DNA of 21,918 nucleotides, taken from assembly GCA_001584585.1 (NCBI GenBank), contig LSYV01000023.1:1142594-1164511 (forward strand), written 5' to 3'. The notes beneath the pieces were generated by a model. The model searched no databases. It was not told the DNA's origin and saw only the letters and a list, made by a program, of their open reading frames with translations. The translations under genes and the position numbers were made by a program. Every line of letters begins with the position of its first letter. Position 1 is the first letter of the stretch. Source of the stretch: Gonium pectorale (taxonomy: Eukaryota > Chlorophyta > Chlorophyceae > Chlamydomonadales > Volvocaceae). Positions 12,601-20,759 of this stretch are shown here, piece after piece.

Positions 12601-13667
12601 CCGCATACTCGGCGCCGAAGACGCCGCGCTGCGGGTCGCGGTGAGCCAAGCAAGCGGGCAATGGGAACGTAGGGGAGACCCAGGCAAGTACGGTGGGCAT
12701 GACCCAGGTTTGACACACTGTATGAACGCAGACATTCTCCCGGCGGGTAGCTGGGGGCATGCCCTCCTGCACGTGCATATGTAGCCCAGAACGCGTACAG
12801 GCGCTACGATGTTGTGAGGATGCTGTCGTCGCTGCCAGCCTGACCGCTCAGGCAGTCTTTCAGGCTTCACGTCCACAAAGCGCCGTCGCAGGGCCTCGAC
12901 GGCTTCGGGCTCTTGCCCTACCGCTCGCAGTGTGCGGCCAGCCGTTTCTTGATGAGAACTGCCCGGGACCCACCTCCTCTAGCGCTGAGGTGAGGTACTC
13001 CACGCAGAGTACCTCATCCAGTCGCAACTCATCGCTCAGCAGCAGGGCCTGGGGTGTAATTGGAAAAGGGGCTCCGAGTTCGGAGACGTACCATACGGCC
13101 ATACCGGCAGTGCCTTGCACGGCTGCGGGCGTGGAAGCAACCCTCACCCGCGCCATCAACACCAAGATTTTGAGCCGCATTGGAGTGGGAAATACCCGTG
13201 AAATAGTAGCGCCCCGCCAGTGTCTTGTGCCTACAGAAGACTCGCCCGTGGCCCGTCTCCCCTCCTCCGATGCCGTTCGTCCCCGTTCCCCTCCCCTTCC
13301 CCCTGCGCCACGAAGTCTCACATGCTGCACGTCCGGTACAGGATCCAGCTCCTGCACTCCATACTTCGCTGTCGTGACTTTTCGGGACAGTACTTGCCGC
13401 CGGGACTCCGCAGAAGGGCCCTGAGGATTGATCAGTCGCTTGTTATCGGTTGCTGCAATCCCAGAGCGTTGCACTTGCTGCTTTCCGGGCTGCGCAGGCG
13501 CCGCCGAGCCGAGCGCGCCAATTGCAGAGCTGCAGTCCCACCTTGAAGTCCAGCAGCTTCAAGAAGCCCTCCTTATATTGCTGCAGATACAACAGGACCT
13601 CATCGCTGTCGACCGAGGTGGCCTGGTTCAAGTTGTTCAGGAGCTCCAAGAGCGCCCCGTAATCCAT
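249..13667 (-). CDS. NUP205: NUP205/NUP192-family nucleoporin, 31 exons, C-terminus off the left edge
   Basis: Large alpha-helical scaffold protein of the nuclear pore inner ring. Exons in transcript order: 13667-13542, 13420-13322, 13048-12974, 12628-12467, 12150-12061, 11850-11634, 11208-11102, 10817-10781, 10573-10437, 10225-10107, 9817-9541, 9097-8998, 8694-8552, 8173-8094, 7834-7738, 7417-7370, 7083-6966, 6713-6460, 6094-6005, 5715-5607, 5216-5021, 4681-4585, 4304-4074, 3640-3571, 3317-3065, 2854-2740, 2417-2286, 2000-1755, 1469-1164, 956-768, 548-249. All introns are GT-AG, 121-443 bp, and I see no gene inside any. The sum is 4,620 nt, exactly 1,540 codons in one frame. Identity rests on remembered plant NUP205 similarity spread along the whole length (SDELRLDEVLCVEYL, EARREEYPETLALIELMNAL, YSCLTIIERIL). 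Plant homologues are roughly 1,800-1,900 residues, so about 300-350 residues are missing. The ATG has a good context (ACAATGG). Exact exon ends are inferred from splice consensus. Confidence 0.9.
3769..3834. repeat. Long near-perfect hairpin in NUP205 intron 23
   Basis: Left arm 3769-3795 (27 bases) and right arm 3807-3834 (28 bases) are complementary except for one mismatch and one single-base bulge; the loop is 11 bases. The arms begin CCTCGTTTGGCCGAGCC and are very GC-rich. Intron 23 spans 3641-4073. The structure could be a palindromic mobile-element remnant or a folded RNA. Confidence 0.8.
5820..5869. repeat. 22-bp-stem hairpin in NUP205 intron 19
   Basis: Arms 5820-5841 and 5848-5869 pair over 22 positions with one mismatch (C5825 against C5864) around a 6-base loop. 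The inner 16 bp are perfect (core CATTGCCTGTTGCCT). Intron 19 spans 5716-6004. No homology to a known element is recognised. Confidence 0.8.
6917..6942. repeat. Short 8-bp tandem repeat in NUP205 intron 17
   Basis: Two exact CCACACAT units followed by a third expanded by one extra AC. It lies a few dozen bases from the exon 17 donor. Confidence 0.6.
7701..7737. repeat. NUP205: C/CA microsatellite touching the NUP205 exon 15 donor
   Basis: A C-run followed by CA repeats on the plus strand. Read as the transcript, intron 15 begins GTGCGTGCGTGTGTGTGTG, so the repeat forms the splice donor region itself. It supplies several overlapping GT dinucleotides next to exon 15. Confidence 0.75.
9959..10007 (+). 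repeat. Diverged repeat copy in NUP205 intron 10
   Basis: Partner of 16608-16656, in the same orientation relative to the window. Intron 10 (9818-10106) is otherwise unremarkable, so an old insertion here would not disturb splicing. Confidence 0.35.
10912..10957. repeat. 13-bp perfect inverted repeat in NUP205 intron 7
   Basis: GCTAGAGGGTCGC (10912-10924) and its exact complement (10945-10957) enclose a 20-base spacer within intron 7 (10818-11101). It is the third intronic inverted repeat of this gene and is unrelated in sequence to the others. Confidence 0.7.
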
Positions 13668-13949
13668 TGTCCTCAAGGCAGCATCTAGGGCATAAGATAG
13701 CTAGTGATTTAGCCCAAGGAAGTCTGGACTCAACCCCAAAATGATGCAGAGATCAGCAAGCAGCAGGGAAGGGATTACACACTACCTAACTGAACCTACG
13801 TCTGGGCTAATCAGTGCGATAGCGATCAAGCCATTCGTGCCGGGTTTGCCAGTTCGGTGTGTGTGACGGTTAGAGGTGGTTGAAGCCCCAACTTCGTGAG
13901 CGGGGATAAACTGCACGCATACGGCTTGTACTCATTACGCCTCGCACCA
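13668..13949. promoter_or_regulatory. Shared divergent promoter region of NUP205 and the RraA-like gene
   Basis: The two start codons face away from each other across 282 bp, so both promoters and both 5' UTRs must lie here or in the neighbouring exons. The stretch is less GC-rich than the genes. I see no convincing TATA box or named element. An in-frame TGA at 13881-13883 bounds the RraA-like reading frame on the upstream side. Confidence 0.5.
13673..13684 (-). promoter_or_regulatory. Minimal upstream ORF before NUP205
   Basis: An ATG CTG CCT TGA mini-ORF ends five bases before the NUP205 start codon, in another frame. If it lies in the 5' UTR, ribosomes could terminate and reinitiate at the main ATG or be slowed. 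The transcript start is unknown, so its presence in the mRNA is inferred. Confidence 0.3.
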
Positions 13950-14054
13950 ATGCACGCATCACTTGCGCATCGCCTCACCCTCGGTGTTTGCCCATCGCTG
14001 GTTGGGCGTGGGTGGGCCCTCTCGCGCGCTGCCGACACACTCTCCGCTGCTAAC
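13950..14054 (+). other. Possible organelle-targeting extension of the RraA-like protein
   Basis: The first in-frame ATG after the TGA at 13881 is at 13950. The 35 residues before the second ATG ([20 protein letters not shown] onwards) contain four Arg, two His and many Ala/Ser/Leu, with a single acidic residue near the end. That composition suits a mitochondrial or plastid transit peptide. The alternative is that translation starts at 14055 and this is 5' UTR. Confidence 0.45.
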
Positions 14055-15498
14055 ATGTCCACATCAGCCACGCCTCCGCCGGATGCCGACCGGAAGGGCA
14101 CGGCGGACCTCACGGACAAGTACCTGCCCGACCCAGTCGACGCCACCGTTAACCGCGCGGTGCAGGTTGTGACACCCAACCTTTTCAGGTGTGCACCCGG
14201 CCCGTGCCATCTGCCGCGTTGGTGTTGCAAGGGGTGGCAAGGATTGGGGTGGGGTTTCGTGTGTCATCGGACACAACACTTCACTAGCACTCTAGTGTTA
14301 TCCACTGTCTGCCGTTGGAGACTTCGTTCGCTGTAATGCACGTCGCACTTGAGGGAATCCAATGTCTATTGTAGACTGAGCTACTTTTGCGTTCCGCCCA
14401 GGGACTTCGGCGGCAAGCTGCGCTTCAGTGGCCAGGCCTCCACGGTCAAATGCTACGAGAACAACCCCCTCGTTCGCAAGGCAAGCGAACCTGTTTTCAG
14501 CTAGGGACAGTGGTGAAGGGAAACGACGATTCGCGTCGCGTGCGTCCGCTAGGGGTGGCCGTGTATGAAGATCTTCCGAACGGATGCCGGGGCCAAGGCA
14601 TAGGTAGAGAAAACAGAAAGCAGAAAGAGGAGAGCCACAGTGCTGGGCGCATATGCGTGCACGTACGCGGGCATGATGTTGGTTTGGAGTGCCCTGGACA
14701 TCTGGACAGGCGCTGCACTCCAAAGCGTGCTTTTACACTTCAGGGCAGGCACCATCCACCATGCCACGCGGGAGGCCCGAGACGACCCTGGGGAGGGGGG
14801 TGGACCGACGCTCTCTTGCCAGGGGCCTCGAGCTCTCTGGAGGAATTTCGAGTGCTGCACACCGTTTCTGGCAGATTGTCCAAAGCCGACCCCAAGGCTG
14901 GGCTGCTGCCCGCACGCCTCCGCGCCCATACCTCTGCTGTGCCGCCCCACCGCAGGCGCTGGAGGAGCCCGGCCGCGGCCGCGTGCTGGTGGTAGACGGC
15001 GGCGGTTCGCTCAGGTGGGCGGGGCACATGCTCCAGATGGGTTTCGCGGAGTCCTTGGAATGCGCTGCGGCGGACTGTAGAACACACAGAATTTCCCGTT
15101 ACAGGGCGCCGTCCCGTCCCATTGGCATTTGGCTGGGTGCGGCGCGTTACCCGTGTCCCCCTCCTCGCACAAGCCCCTCCCTCCGCCCGGCGCTCCGCAC
15201 CGCACCGCGCCGCGCAAATCGCAGGTGCGCCCTTCTGGGCGACATGCTGGCGGAGAACGGCGTGAAGAACGGCTGGGCGGGCATCATCGTCAACGGCTGC
15301 ATCCGCGATTCGGCGGACATTGCGCGCATGCCGCTGGGCGTCAAGGCGCTGGGCACGCACCCGCTCAAGAGCAGCAAGCGCGACCCCGGCTTGCGCGACG
15401 TGCCCGTCAGCTTCGGCGGCGTCACGGTGGCGCCCGGGGACTGGGTGTACGCCGACGGGGACGGCATCCTGGTGGCCAAAGAGGAGCTGACGCTGTGA
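13950..15498 (+). CDS. RraA-like / 4-hydroxy-4-methyl-2-oxoglutarate aldolase-family protein
   Basis: Four exons: 13950-14188, 14402-14480, 14956-15014, 15225-15498, giving 216 residues from the first in-frame ATG, or 181 from the internal ATG at 14055. The family contains class II, divalent-metal-dependent pyruvate aldolases that cleave 4-hydroxy-4-methyl-2-oxoglutarate and often decarboxylate oxaloacetate; bacterial RraA itself binds RNase E. Numbering from 14055: FGGKLRFSG (47-55), NPLVR (66-70), [11 protein letters not shown] (81-91), [15 protein letters not shown] (96-110) and NGCIRD (114-119). Arg118-Asp119 correspond to the catalytic Arg-Asp pair of the aldolases, which supports an enzyme. 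The core is normal length (about 160 residues). Introns are 213, 475 and 210 bp; the second has a GC donor. The 35 residues before the internal ATG resemble a targeting peptide. Which substrate is used cannot be told from sequence. Confidence 0.92.
14481..14955 (+). other. GC-AG intron 2 of the RraA-like gene
   Basis: Exon 2 must end after NPLVRK for the family alignment to continue with ALEEPGRGR. The junction reads CGCAAG|GCAAGC, a GC donor in an otherwise strong consensus, and the acceptor is CACCGCAG|GCGCTG. The nearest GT donor (14495-14496, GTTTTC) would add four residues and matches the consensus poorly. The intron is the longest of the gene and holds nothing else recognisable. Confidence 0.75.
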
Positions 15499-16275
15499 TG
15501 GGTGGTCAGTAGACTATGCTGAGAGGGATGACAGGTTCCAGGTTGCCATCAGGCCACGCGAACCGATTGAGTCCCGACCTGCGATACTTCGGGCGGGGGG
15601 CGCTTGGGGCCCCGACGATGCGTCATGGAAGGTGTGATGTGGCGAGCCGTGGACGGCCTGGCAAGGTCGTCTACGGAGCTTCTGGTGGCAAGGAGAGGCT
15701 GGCATCGTAATGGGGGATGCCGCTCCGCTGTGCACCTGCCGGGGCGTGGGGGAACCCGGCGTAGATAGGGAGGAGACGTCGTATGCGTACAGAGCGTTTG
15801 AGCCGTACCGGTATTGATTTGCTCGCATACCGCTGGCTGCAGGGTGCGCCGTGCTGCCGACGGCTCGTTTTCAGCGTTCGCTGCCTGGTCTGCGCGACTG
15901 AGGTTGAGGTACCCGGCTAAATGCTCGTGGGCAGGGCCTCTGGTTGTTGAGTTGATCCCTGCTGCCGTCAGAAGGGCCTTCACGAACAGCTACTTATTGG
16001 TCGTGGCCTACTGCTCAACAGCAAGATGGGGCAACGCAAACATGCGCTGGCTCAGGCAAAGAGCCATAAACACGGCGGTTTCCGCTCGAAGCATAGTGTA
16101 GTATCGGAGGGTTTCCTGTGTCCGGCGTGGTTCCCGTCGGCTGGTAGTACGGCAGTATGCTCGGACGGTGGGACGGATAGGCTCGAATGCCGCGGAGCTG
16201 GGGAAGGTGTATCCATGCCCCCACCCGAAGCCCAACGCTGCTACGTGGCCCTGTAATTCCGGCCGGCCCATGCCC
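15499..16275 (+). other. Probable 3' UTR of the RraA-like gene
   Basis: From the stop codon to the first plus-strand TGTAA (16252-16256) is about 755 bp, an ordinary 3' UTR length for this group. Open frames in the interval do not resemble any protein I know and lack consistent codon bias. The end about 20 bases after TGTAA is an estimate. Confidence 0.5.
16252..16256 (+). terminator. TGTAA polyadenylation signal
   Basis: TGTAA is the usual poly(A) signal in volvocine algae. This is the first plus-strand copy after the stop codon at 15498, and it fits the RraA-like transcript. Confidence 0.5.
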
Positions 16276-16301
16276 ATAGATCAAGACATGTATGGGCATG
16301 G
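16268..16301. repeat. 11-bp perfect inverted repeat
   Basis: CCATGCCCATA (16268-16278) and TATGGGCATGG (16291-16301) are exact complements separated by 12 bases. It sits just past the TGTAA of the RraA-like gene, where it could form a hairpin near the cleavage site or be chance. Confidence 0.5.
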
Positions 16302-16607
16302 TCCCTGTGGGTTGGACTGGGCCGGAGCTGCTCGGGCAGTCGGGAATGCGCTGGCAGCGCGCTGCCCGAAAACAAGGGAAATGCGCGCTTGTTGCCAGTG
16401 AATACAAGTTGGTGCATGGCAACGGGTCCAGGTCCGGTGCCGGTGTACGTCCAATGCAACCTATTGCTTAGTTTTTCTCCTTCGGTGCAGGTTTCTCTCT
16501 ATATTTGATCTCAAAGTCATCCAATGATGAGATTGATGACCAGCCGGAAACGCGCTGAACACCCGCGCCGTGAGAGCCCGTCTGCTCGTCTTCTTCGCCC
16601 GCCATGC

Positions 16608-16656
16608 CTGTACCCAGGCTCCCTACTGGAAACGCCTCACCTTCAGGTATGTACGT
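16608..16656 (+). repeat. Diverged repeat copy, partner in NUP205 intron 10
   Basis: Aligned by eye without gaps against 9959-10007, 37 of 49 bases agree, including CCCTAYTGGAAACG and CACCTTC. Many of the differences are transitions. The stretch just upstream (GCTCGTC) also has a counterpart, with spacing differences. It may be a remnant of a dispersed element; the similarity is modest. Confidence 0.35.
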
Positions 16657-16747
16657 TCGTTGAGGTAGCTTTCGGTCTCTGTTGCCTTTTTTTTATCAAG
16701 ACCATGTTTCTGTCTTACTACTTATATGAACCTCATGAACCAGATGA

Positions 16748-16771
16748 CCCCCCCCCACACACACACACACC
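16748..16771. repeat. C-tract plus (CA)n microsatellite
   Basis: A run of nine C followed by eight CA units in intergenic DNA. Similar C-then-CA tracts occur in NUP205 intron 15 (from about 7701). Confidence 0.8.
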
Positions 16772-17030
16772 ACTCACAACCTGATGTAGAACACCGTGTA
16801 TCCAATCTGTGTACTAACGGCATTGCAGGGGTGCGATTGGCGGGGTGGGGTTTTGATCAAGTTTACAGATGGCTCGCTCACGTTAGAGCCGGGCCGGCCA
16901 TGCGCGAGATACTTGCGTGTTTTATCGCCGTGCATCATGGGCTTCTGATGTAACGGGTAGCTTTACAAGGCGCGCGGTATGAGGGGTGGCGTCGTACCAA
17001 GTGCACTGTGACGCGTGCGTCCAGGTGAGA

Positions 17031-17369
17031 TGCCCATTCGAGCTGTTACAATGGCAAGTAGGTTTAGGCCTTGCGCCAGCCGTCGAGGCCTTTCTCTTCG
17101 GACTTGCCTCCCCGGGAGGAGTGGCCTCGTCCGCAGCGGCATCCCCCGCAACTTCGTACAGCGGATTTATGCGGTCCTAAAAGCGTTCGCCCATGTGCTG
17201 ACACACGAGCTTGGATGGACGGGCTCGCACATGCCGCAATTTTGCGGGGCACAGTTGTTGGAAAGGGTGTCGTCCTCAGCGAGTCATCACTGGTGGCTGC
17301 ACCACTGCGTATATCCCGCGCTGACCCATGTACGGTATGTATCCCACATGGCCACCTTGCCGACCGTCG
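17031..17369 (-). other. Probable 3' UTR of the fringe-like gene
   Basis: The first minus-strand TGTAA below the stop codon (17370-17372) reads as TTACA at 17046-17050, giving a 3' UTR of roughly 320-340 bases. I see no coding sequence in this stretch. Confidence 0.5.
17046..17050 (-). terminator. TGTAA polyadenylation signal of the fringe-like gene
   Basis: TTACA on the plus strand, that is TGTAA in the transcript. It is the nearest copy downstream of the stop codon. A second copy at 16963-16967 is an alternative. Confidence 0.5.
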
Positions 17370-19790
17370 CTAGGGCTGCGCTTGCTCCAAAACAGACTCC
17401 CACGACACACCCACAAGGGAGCCACCCTCGCCTGCCCCGGAGGGTTGCTCGCCCGCGACGTCCGCCTGCCCGTCCTCCTCCACGCTCGCCCCCTCTCGCT
17501 CCCGCTCCTCTTGCTTCCGCTCTGACCGCTGCCGCTCCGACCGCTCCAGGTGCGCGTGGAACCGCTGGAACAGCTCCACTATCTGCTCGTACGCTGGGAG
17601 CAAGCCCTGCGCCAGCTGCCGGGCGTCGCCGGGCACCGTGGCCGTACGGACGTGTACGGAGACTGTGCGGCCGAACTGCTTCGGCTCGTTCCTGGCGGCC
17701 TCCCTCAGCGCGGACAGCAAGTCTTGGGGGTTGCGTCCGTCGTTGAACCAGCTGTACGTGCCGAAGAAGCGCGGGATGGGAATCTGGCTGGCCGCGGCTG
17801 TCAGGTTGGTGAAGCCGTAGCCCTTGATCCGCGGAGCGTCCCCCAGCGTGCGATCTGCACATGCGGGGAGTCAGACGGGGGTGATACCGGTTGCACGGTC
17901 GAATTAGATGTCGCAGGAGGCAGGGGCGCACACGAACTAAAATATTGCGGTCGATACTGACAGGTCCTGGTCAGTGCAAGTACGGAAATTGCGTGAGAAC
18001 AGGAGCGGACGAAGCAGCATCGGTTGGTGAGCGGGATACGGGTAAGTGATGACGACAGCTGGCAGTAGCCCCGGCTGCGTTGCGCTCCATCCCACGCACC
18101 TCCCCACGGCTCCGCTGGCACTGTGTCACGGAAGGCCTTTGCGATGTAGAAGCCCGGGTCCTCCGCCAGCAGCCGCATCATGCCGACGGAGTAGATCACA
18201 CCCACGCCACCTGTGTGTGTGTATGGGCACGTGTGGATGGGCACGGCGCGGTGCAGTGCATGGCCAGGTACCGTCAGCACAGAGCCTCCCCGCGTGAGGG
18301 TACAGTGAGCATCGTGGTACCGGCAGCTTACGGGTGCTGCTTGCAGCTTCTCGGAGTATGGGAAGGGTTCTTGAAAAATAACCCAAGGAACTTGACCACC
18401 TTACTGACCCACGGGTCGGCCCGCTGGTCGCTCGCTCGCACGTACGCCACGCCCGCTTCACTCCAAACCCCGCGATACGCACAATAAAACACACGCATGA
18501 CATATCAGAGTAGTGCAGTGCCTGCATCGCGCGCTGCTCAGCTGTGCGCACGTACGGCACCCACCGTACGGCAGGTTACGCGCCCTGTCGGTGCAGTTTT
18601 CAAAGCGCCAGTTGTCCTGGTGGGTGCACTCCGGGGGCAGCCTGCAGGGGCAGAAGCGCTGCCCCTGCGGGCAGGGCAGGCAGCGGCGGTCCTCGGCCGC
18701 CGGCGCGTCGCAGGCTGCAACGTTGCCCGGGTCCCGGCACACGTATTGGTAGTCGCTGATCATGTGCGGCTCGTTGGCGTCCAGGCCCGCCTCGTTCAGC
18801 AGGCGCAGCACCGCGGGCAGCACGAATACCTGCGGGCGCACACGGTTTCAGGCAAGGGCCTGGCTCTGCTACTCATACTCGGGTCGAACTTGGGTCGGAC
18901 TCAGGGCAGGCTCGGGCCATATCTCCAGTTGGGGAAATTGGGTGGTGATGCTCGTCCCGTGGGTGCGTTGCGCGGGTGCGCACGCCTGTGCGTGTCGGTA
19001 GCCTGCATGATCGCGTGATGGAGCACTATCCGGCCGGATGGCGGAACGGGCGGGGTGGCGGCGGACCAACCGTGTCGTCGTCACCGAGCAGCAGCCACTT
19101 GAAGGAGTCTCCGAAGGCGTCGAAGGCGAAACGGGGCGCCAGCGCGAGGCGCACCACGGGCGGGTGGCCGGGGAAGTCGGGCGCAATTGTATAAGTCTCC
19201 CGGTGAGGGGCCCCTGTGGAACACGTACACACCTGTATTGCGCATGGATCGCACATTGATCGGATCACATACGCATGTGGTTGCTCCACAGTACGGCACT
19301 GAACTGCACTTATGACCGGGTTATGGCCTCAACCAAAGCCCGCCCTTGCTCTTAGCTCCGCCGGACCAGCGATCCGGGCGATCGAGGGGGAGGCTCCCCG
19401 GGCTACAATACCTCCCTGCATGTGCGCCTGCTCACCCCAGTGCCTCATGGTGTGAAGGTCCCCGACTCCCGGGCCCACTGTGATATGGGTCCGCATTCCT
19501 TGCCGCCACTGGCGCGACGCCTCTATCATGATCGTGTTCCGGCTGTGCGTCGGGAAGGCCACCACCAGGTCATCCAGAGTGTACAAGCTCCGTTGTTGGG
19601 ACTGGGGAGTGGGCGCGGGGACGCCTGGCACGGAGAGCAGGATTTTCTGGGCCCCTTTCAAAGCTCGCCCGCGGCTGTTGTGCTTTCTGAAGCCGTCCCA
19701 CCGAGCTGCTGCCGGGCTGATGGGAAGCAGTAGCAACAGAATGGGCATGAGCGTGTAAAGCGCGGCTAACTTGCCGTGCTTGGCGACCAT
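17370..19790 (-). CDS. Fringe-like (GT31-type) glycosyltransferase
   Basis: Five exons: 19790-19436, 19213-19071, 18829-18565, 18210-18100, 17854-17370, giving 452 residues; all phases close. The N-terminus is a short basic stretch then hydrophobic ALYTLMPILLLLLP, a signal peptide or type II anchor, so the enzyme probably faces the Golgi lumen. LDDLVVAFPTHSR then a Trp-containing segment matches the opening of fringe/DUF604-type enzymes. FKWLLLGDDDT (residues 156-166) is the DXD motif that binds the metal-nucleotide-sugar. After it come VFVLPAVLRLL and PYGGVGVIYS (253-262), equivalent to the family's YGGAGFALS acceptor-side motif. Between them lies an eight-cysteine insert. The C-terminus (about 393-440) is Arg/Glu-rich. 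It probably transfers a hexose or HexNAc, but donor and acceptor are unknown. Start codon context GCCATGG is good. Confidence 0.82.
18580..18741 (-). other. Eight-cysteine insert in the fringe-like enzyme
   Basis: In exon 3, residues about 197-245 contain Cys at 197, 206, 216, 219, 226, 228, 234 and 245, with tight CxxC and CPC spacings and an NCT glycosylation sequon at 244-246. It falls between the post-DXD helix and the YGG motif, where fringe-type enzymes I know have a short loop. An even cysteine count in a luminal protein suggests disulfides. Confidence 0.7.
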
Positions 19791-19798
19791 GGCTGGTC

Positions 19799-19818
19799 AG
19801 CTAGCGACTACGCTAGCT
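19799..19818. repeat. 8-bp inverted repeat just upstream of the fringe-like start
   Basis: AGCTAGCG and CGCTAGCT flank a 4-base loop, ending nine bases before the start codon on the minus strand. If transcribed it would form a small hairpin in the 5' leader. Confidence 0.55.
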
Positions 19819-20486
19819 ACTTCACTCGGCTGGCCTTGTTCAGTGGCGCTTCTCGGGCCCGGTACTACGCGGCGCGTCAGCAAGAGTAGACTGAAGCCCG
19901 ATGGAGGGTATGCTCAATTTTTCGTATTGTGTTGCGCCTGGTTTATTCATGAGCATCATAGAAGGGGCTCGGGCCGAGCGAATGTGTGCAAGCGGGACGG
20001 GAGCGCAGTGCCGGTGCCGCGCCAAGGGACTCGGATGGTCCAAGCCGCCACATACTGGCCCGGTTTCCTTGGACAAGCCGACTGAGAGAGATATCGCCAG
20101 TGTTCGTTGCATTTAAGTGTAGAATGGTGGCGTCGACTGGCAATTATTGCTGCAGTCAAGGAGGCTCGAGCCAGCCAGTAACCACTAACCGCCAGTTGAA
20201 CAACAGTCAAGTTGTGATATACCGTGACAGCCGTTCCGCTGGCGCCTGACATGGAAGCTGCTGCTGCTGCTATGCAACGACAGCGCGGTGCACCTACGGT
20301 ACTTAGCCACACTTCATCGTGCTACTTGATGTACGGGGCAGTTGGTCGGGTCGTTTGACTAGCATGCAACAGCAACAAGTACCGAATTTGCATTGCGGCT
20401 GCGGTCCGGCCACAGTGGCAGGGGCGAAGGGCCACGTCGCGTCCACGCACGCCCCGCCCAGTGTCGCGCGTGCCTGACGCATCCTA

Positions 20487-20510
20487 ACACCATGACACCA
20501 TGACACCCTG
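20487..20510. repeat. Three 8-bp tandem units
   Basis: ACACCATG twice exactly, then ACACCCTG. Too short to assign a role. Confidence 0.7.
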
Positions 20511-20679
20511 ACGTACGAGCCCGACTCCCTGTGCAGTCCTCCTGATTGCATCTGCGGTGGAGGCGGCGCCTTCGCTGCACGGCACGCTGCTGTACTGTTA
20601 ATAAACTTGTGCGCGGTGGCGGGGCCCTGTCGTACACGGGTCAGAAGGCGGGCGGCGCCTTCGAGCAATACTTATACGC

Positions 20680-20759
20680 CCACGAGCGGGGCTTCCACGG
20701 CCGCCTGCAGAGCCTGCATGCGGCTGGCGATGGTCCGCAGCTCCGCACCCGGAATGCTT
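20680..20759 (-). other. Coding-like patch, possible exon or gene remnant
   Basis: On the minus strand an open stretch reads PGAELRTIASRMQALQAA and ends in a TAA at 20680-20682. Its third codon positions are almost all G/C, as in the real exons here, and it looks like a helical C-terminus. However, the opposite strand is open too (AHERGFHGRLQSL), no good acceptor or upstream exon was found, and I recognise no homologue. It could be a terminal exon, a relic, or chance in GC-rich DNA. Confidence 0.2.

Larger units (their letters stand above)
9541..13667 (-). other. NUP205: NUP205 N-terminal third (exons 1-11, residues 1-482)
   Basis: Exon 1 starts MDYGALLELLNNL and ends LLDFK. Exon 3 carries SDELRLDEVLCVEYL, matching the plant stretch SDDLHLNEIDCVRLL. 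Exon 4 has the LYLEERQVALRCLARLL helix. Exon 6 contains RDEAGNPISRALLLQRER, the counterpart of the plant LDSRGALVERRAVV segment. Exon 8 is only 37 nt (ELAQSTRSKIES) and is needed to keep the frame between exons 7 and 9. Exon 9 carries PALRLCWGLLAVASQAA, like the human/plant QLAWGL helix. Exon 11 is 277 nt and encodes a long helical stretch ending in INHPIMRSSPE. Splice phases are 0 except after exons 6 and 8 (one spare base) and exon 10 (two spare bases). Confidence 0.85.
16276..17030. other. Convergent intergenic region, no gene seen
   Basis: This lies between the estimated 3' ends of the RraA-like and fringe-like genes. It holds an inverted repeat (16268-16301), a segment related to NUP205 intron 10 (16608-16656) and a C/CA microsatellite near 16750. 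No reading frame here shows splice-compatible coding sequence or recognisable homology. A second plus-strand TGTAA at 16949-16953 has no obvious gene. Confidence 0.5.

Noticed and set aside
12991..13016. A 10-bp perfect inverted repeat (TGAGGTACTC ... GAGTACCTCA).
   Set aside because: It lies wholly in NUP205 exon 3 and is explained by the codons of the conserved DEVLCVEYLT segment, so it is probably coincidental.
14689..15498. A 269-codon plus-strand frame containing the RraA-like C-terminus.
   Set aside because: It reads through introns 2 and 3. Family alignment ([11 protein letters not shown] followed directly by CALLGD) shows these must be removed.
15514..16422. Several overlapping 80-145-codon minus-strand frames downstream of the RraA-like gene.
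   Set aside because: They lack algal codon bias, splice-compatible structure and recognisable homology. The interval is better explained as 3' UTR plus intergenic DNA.
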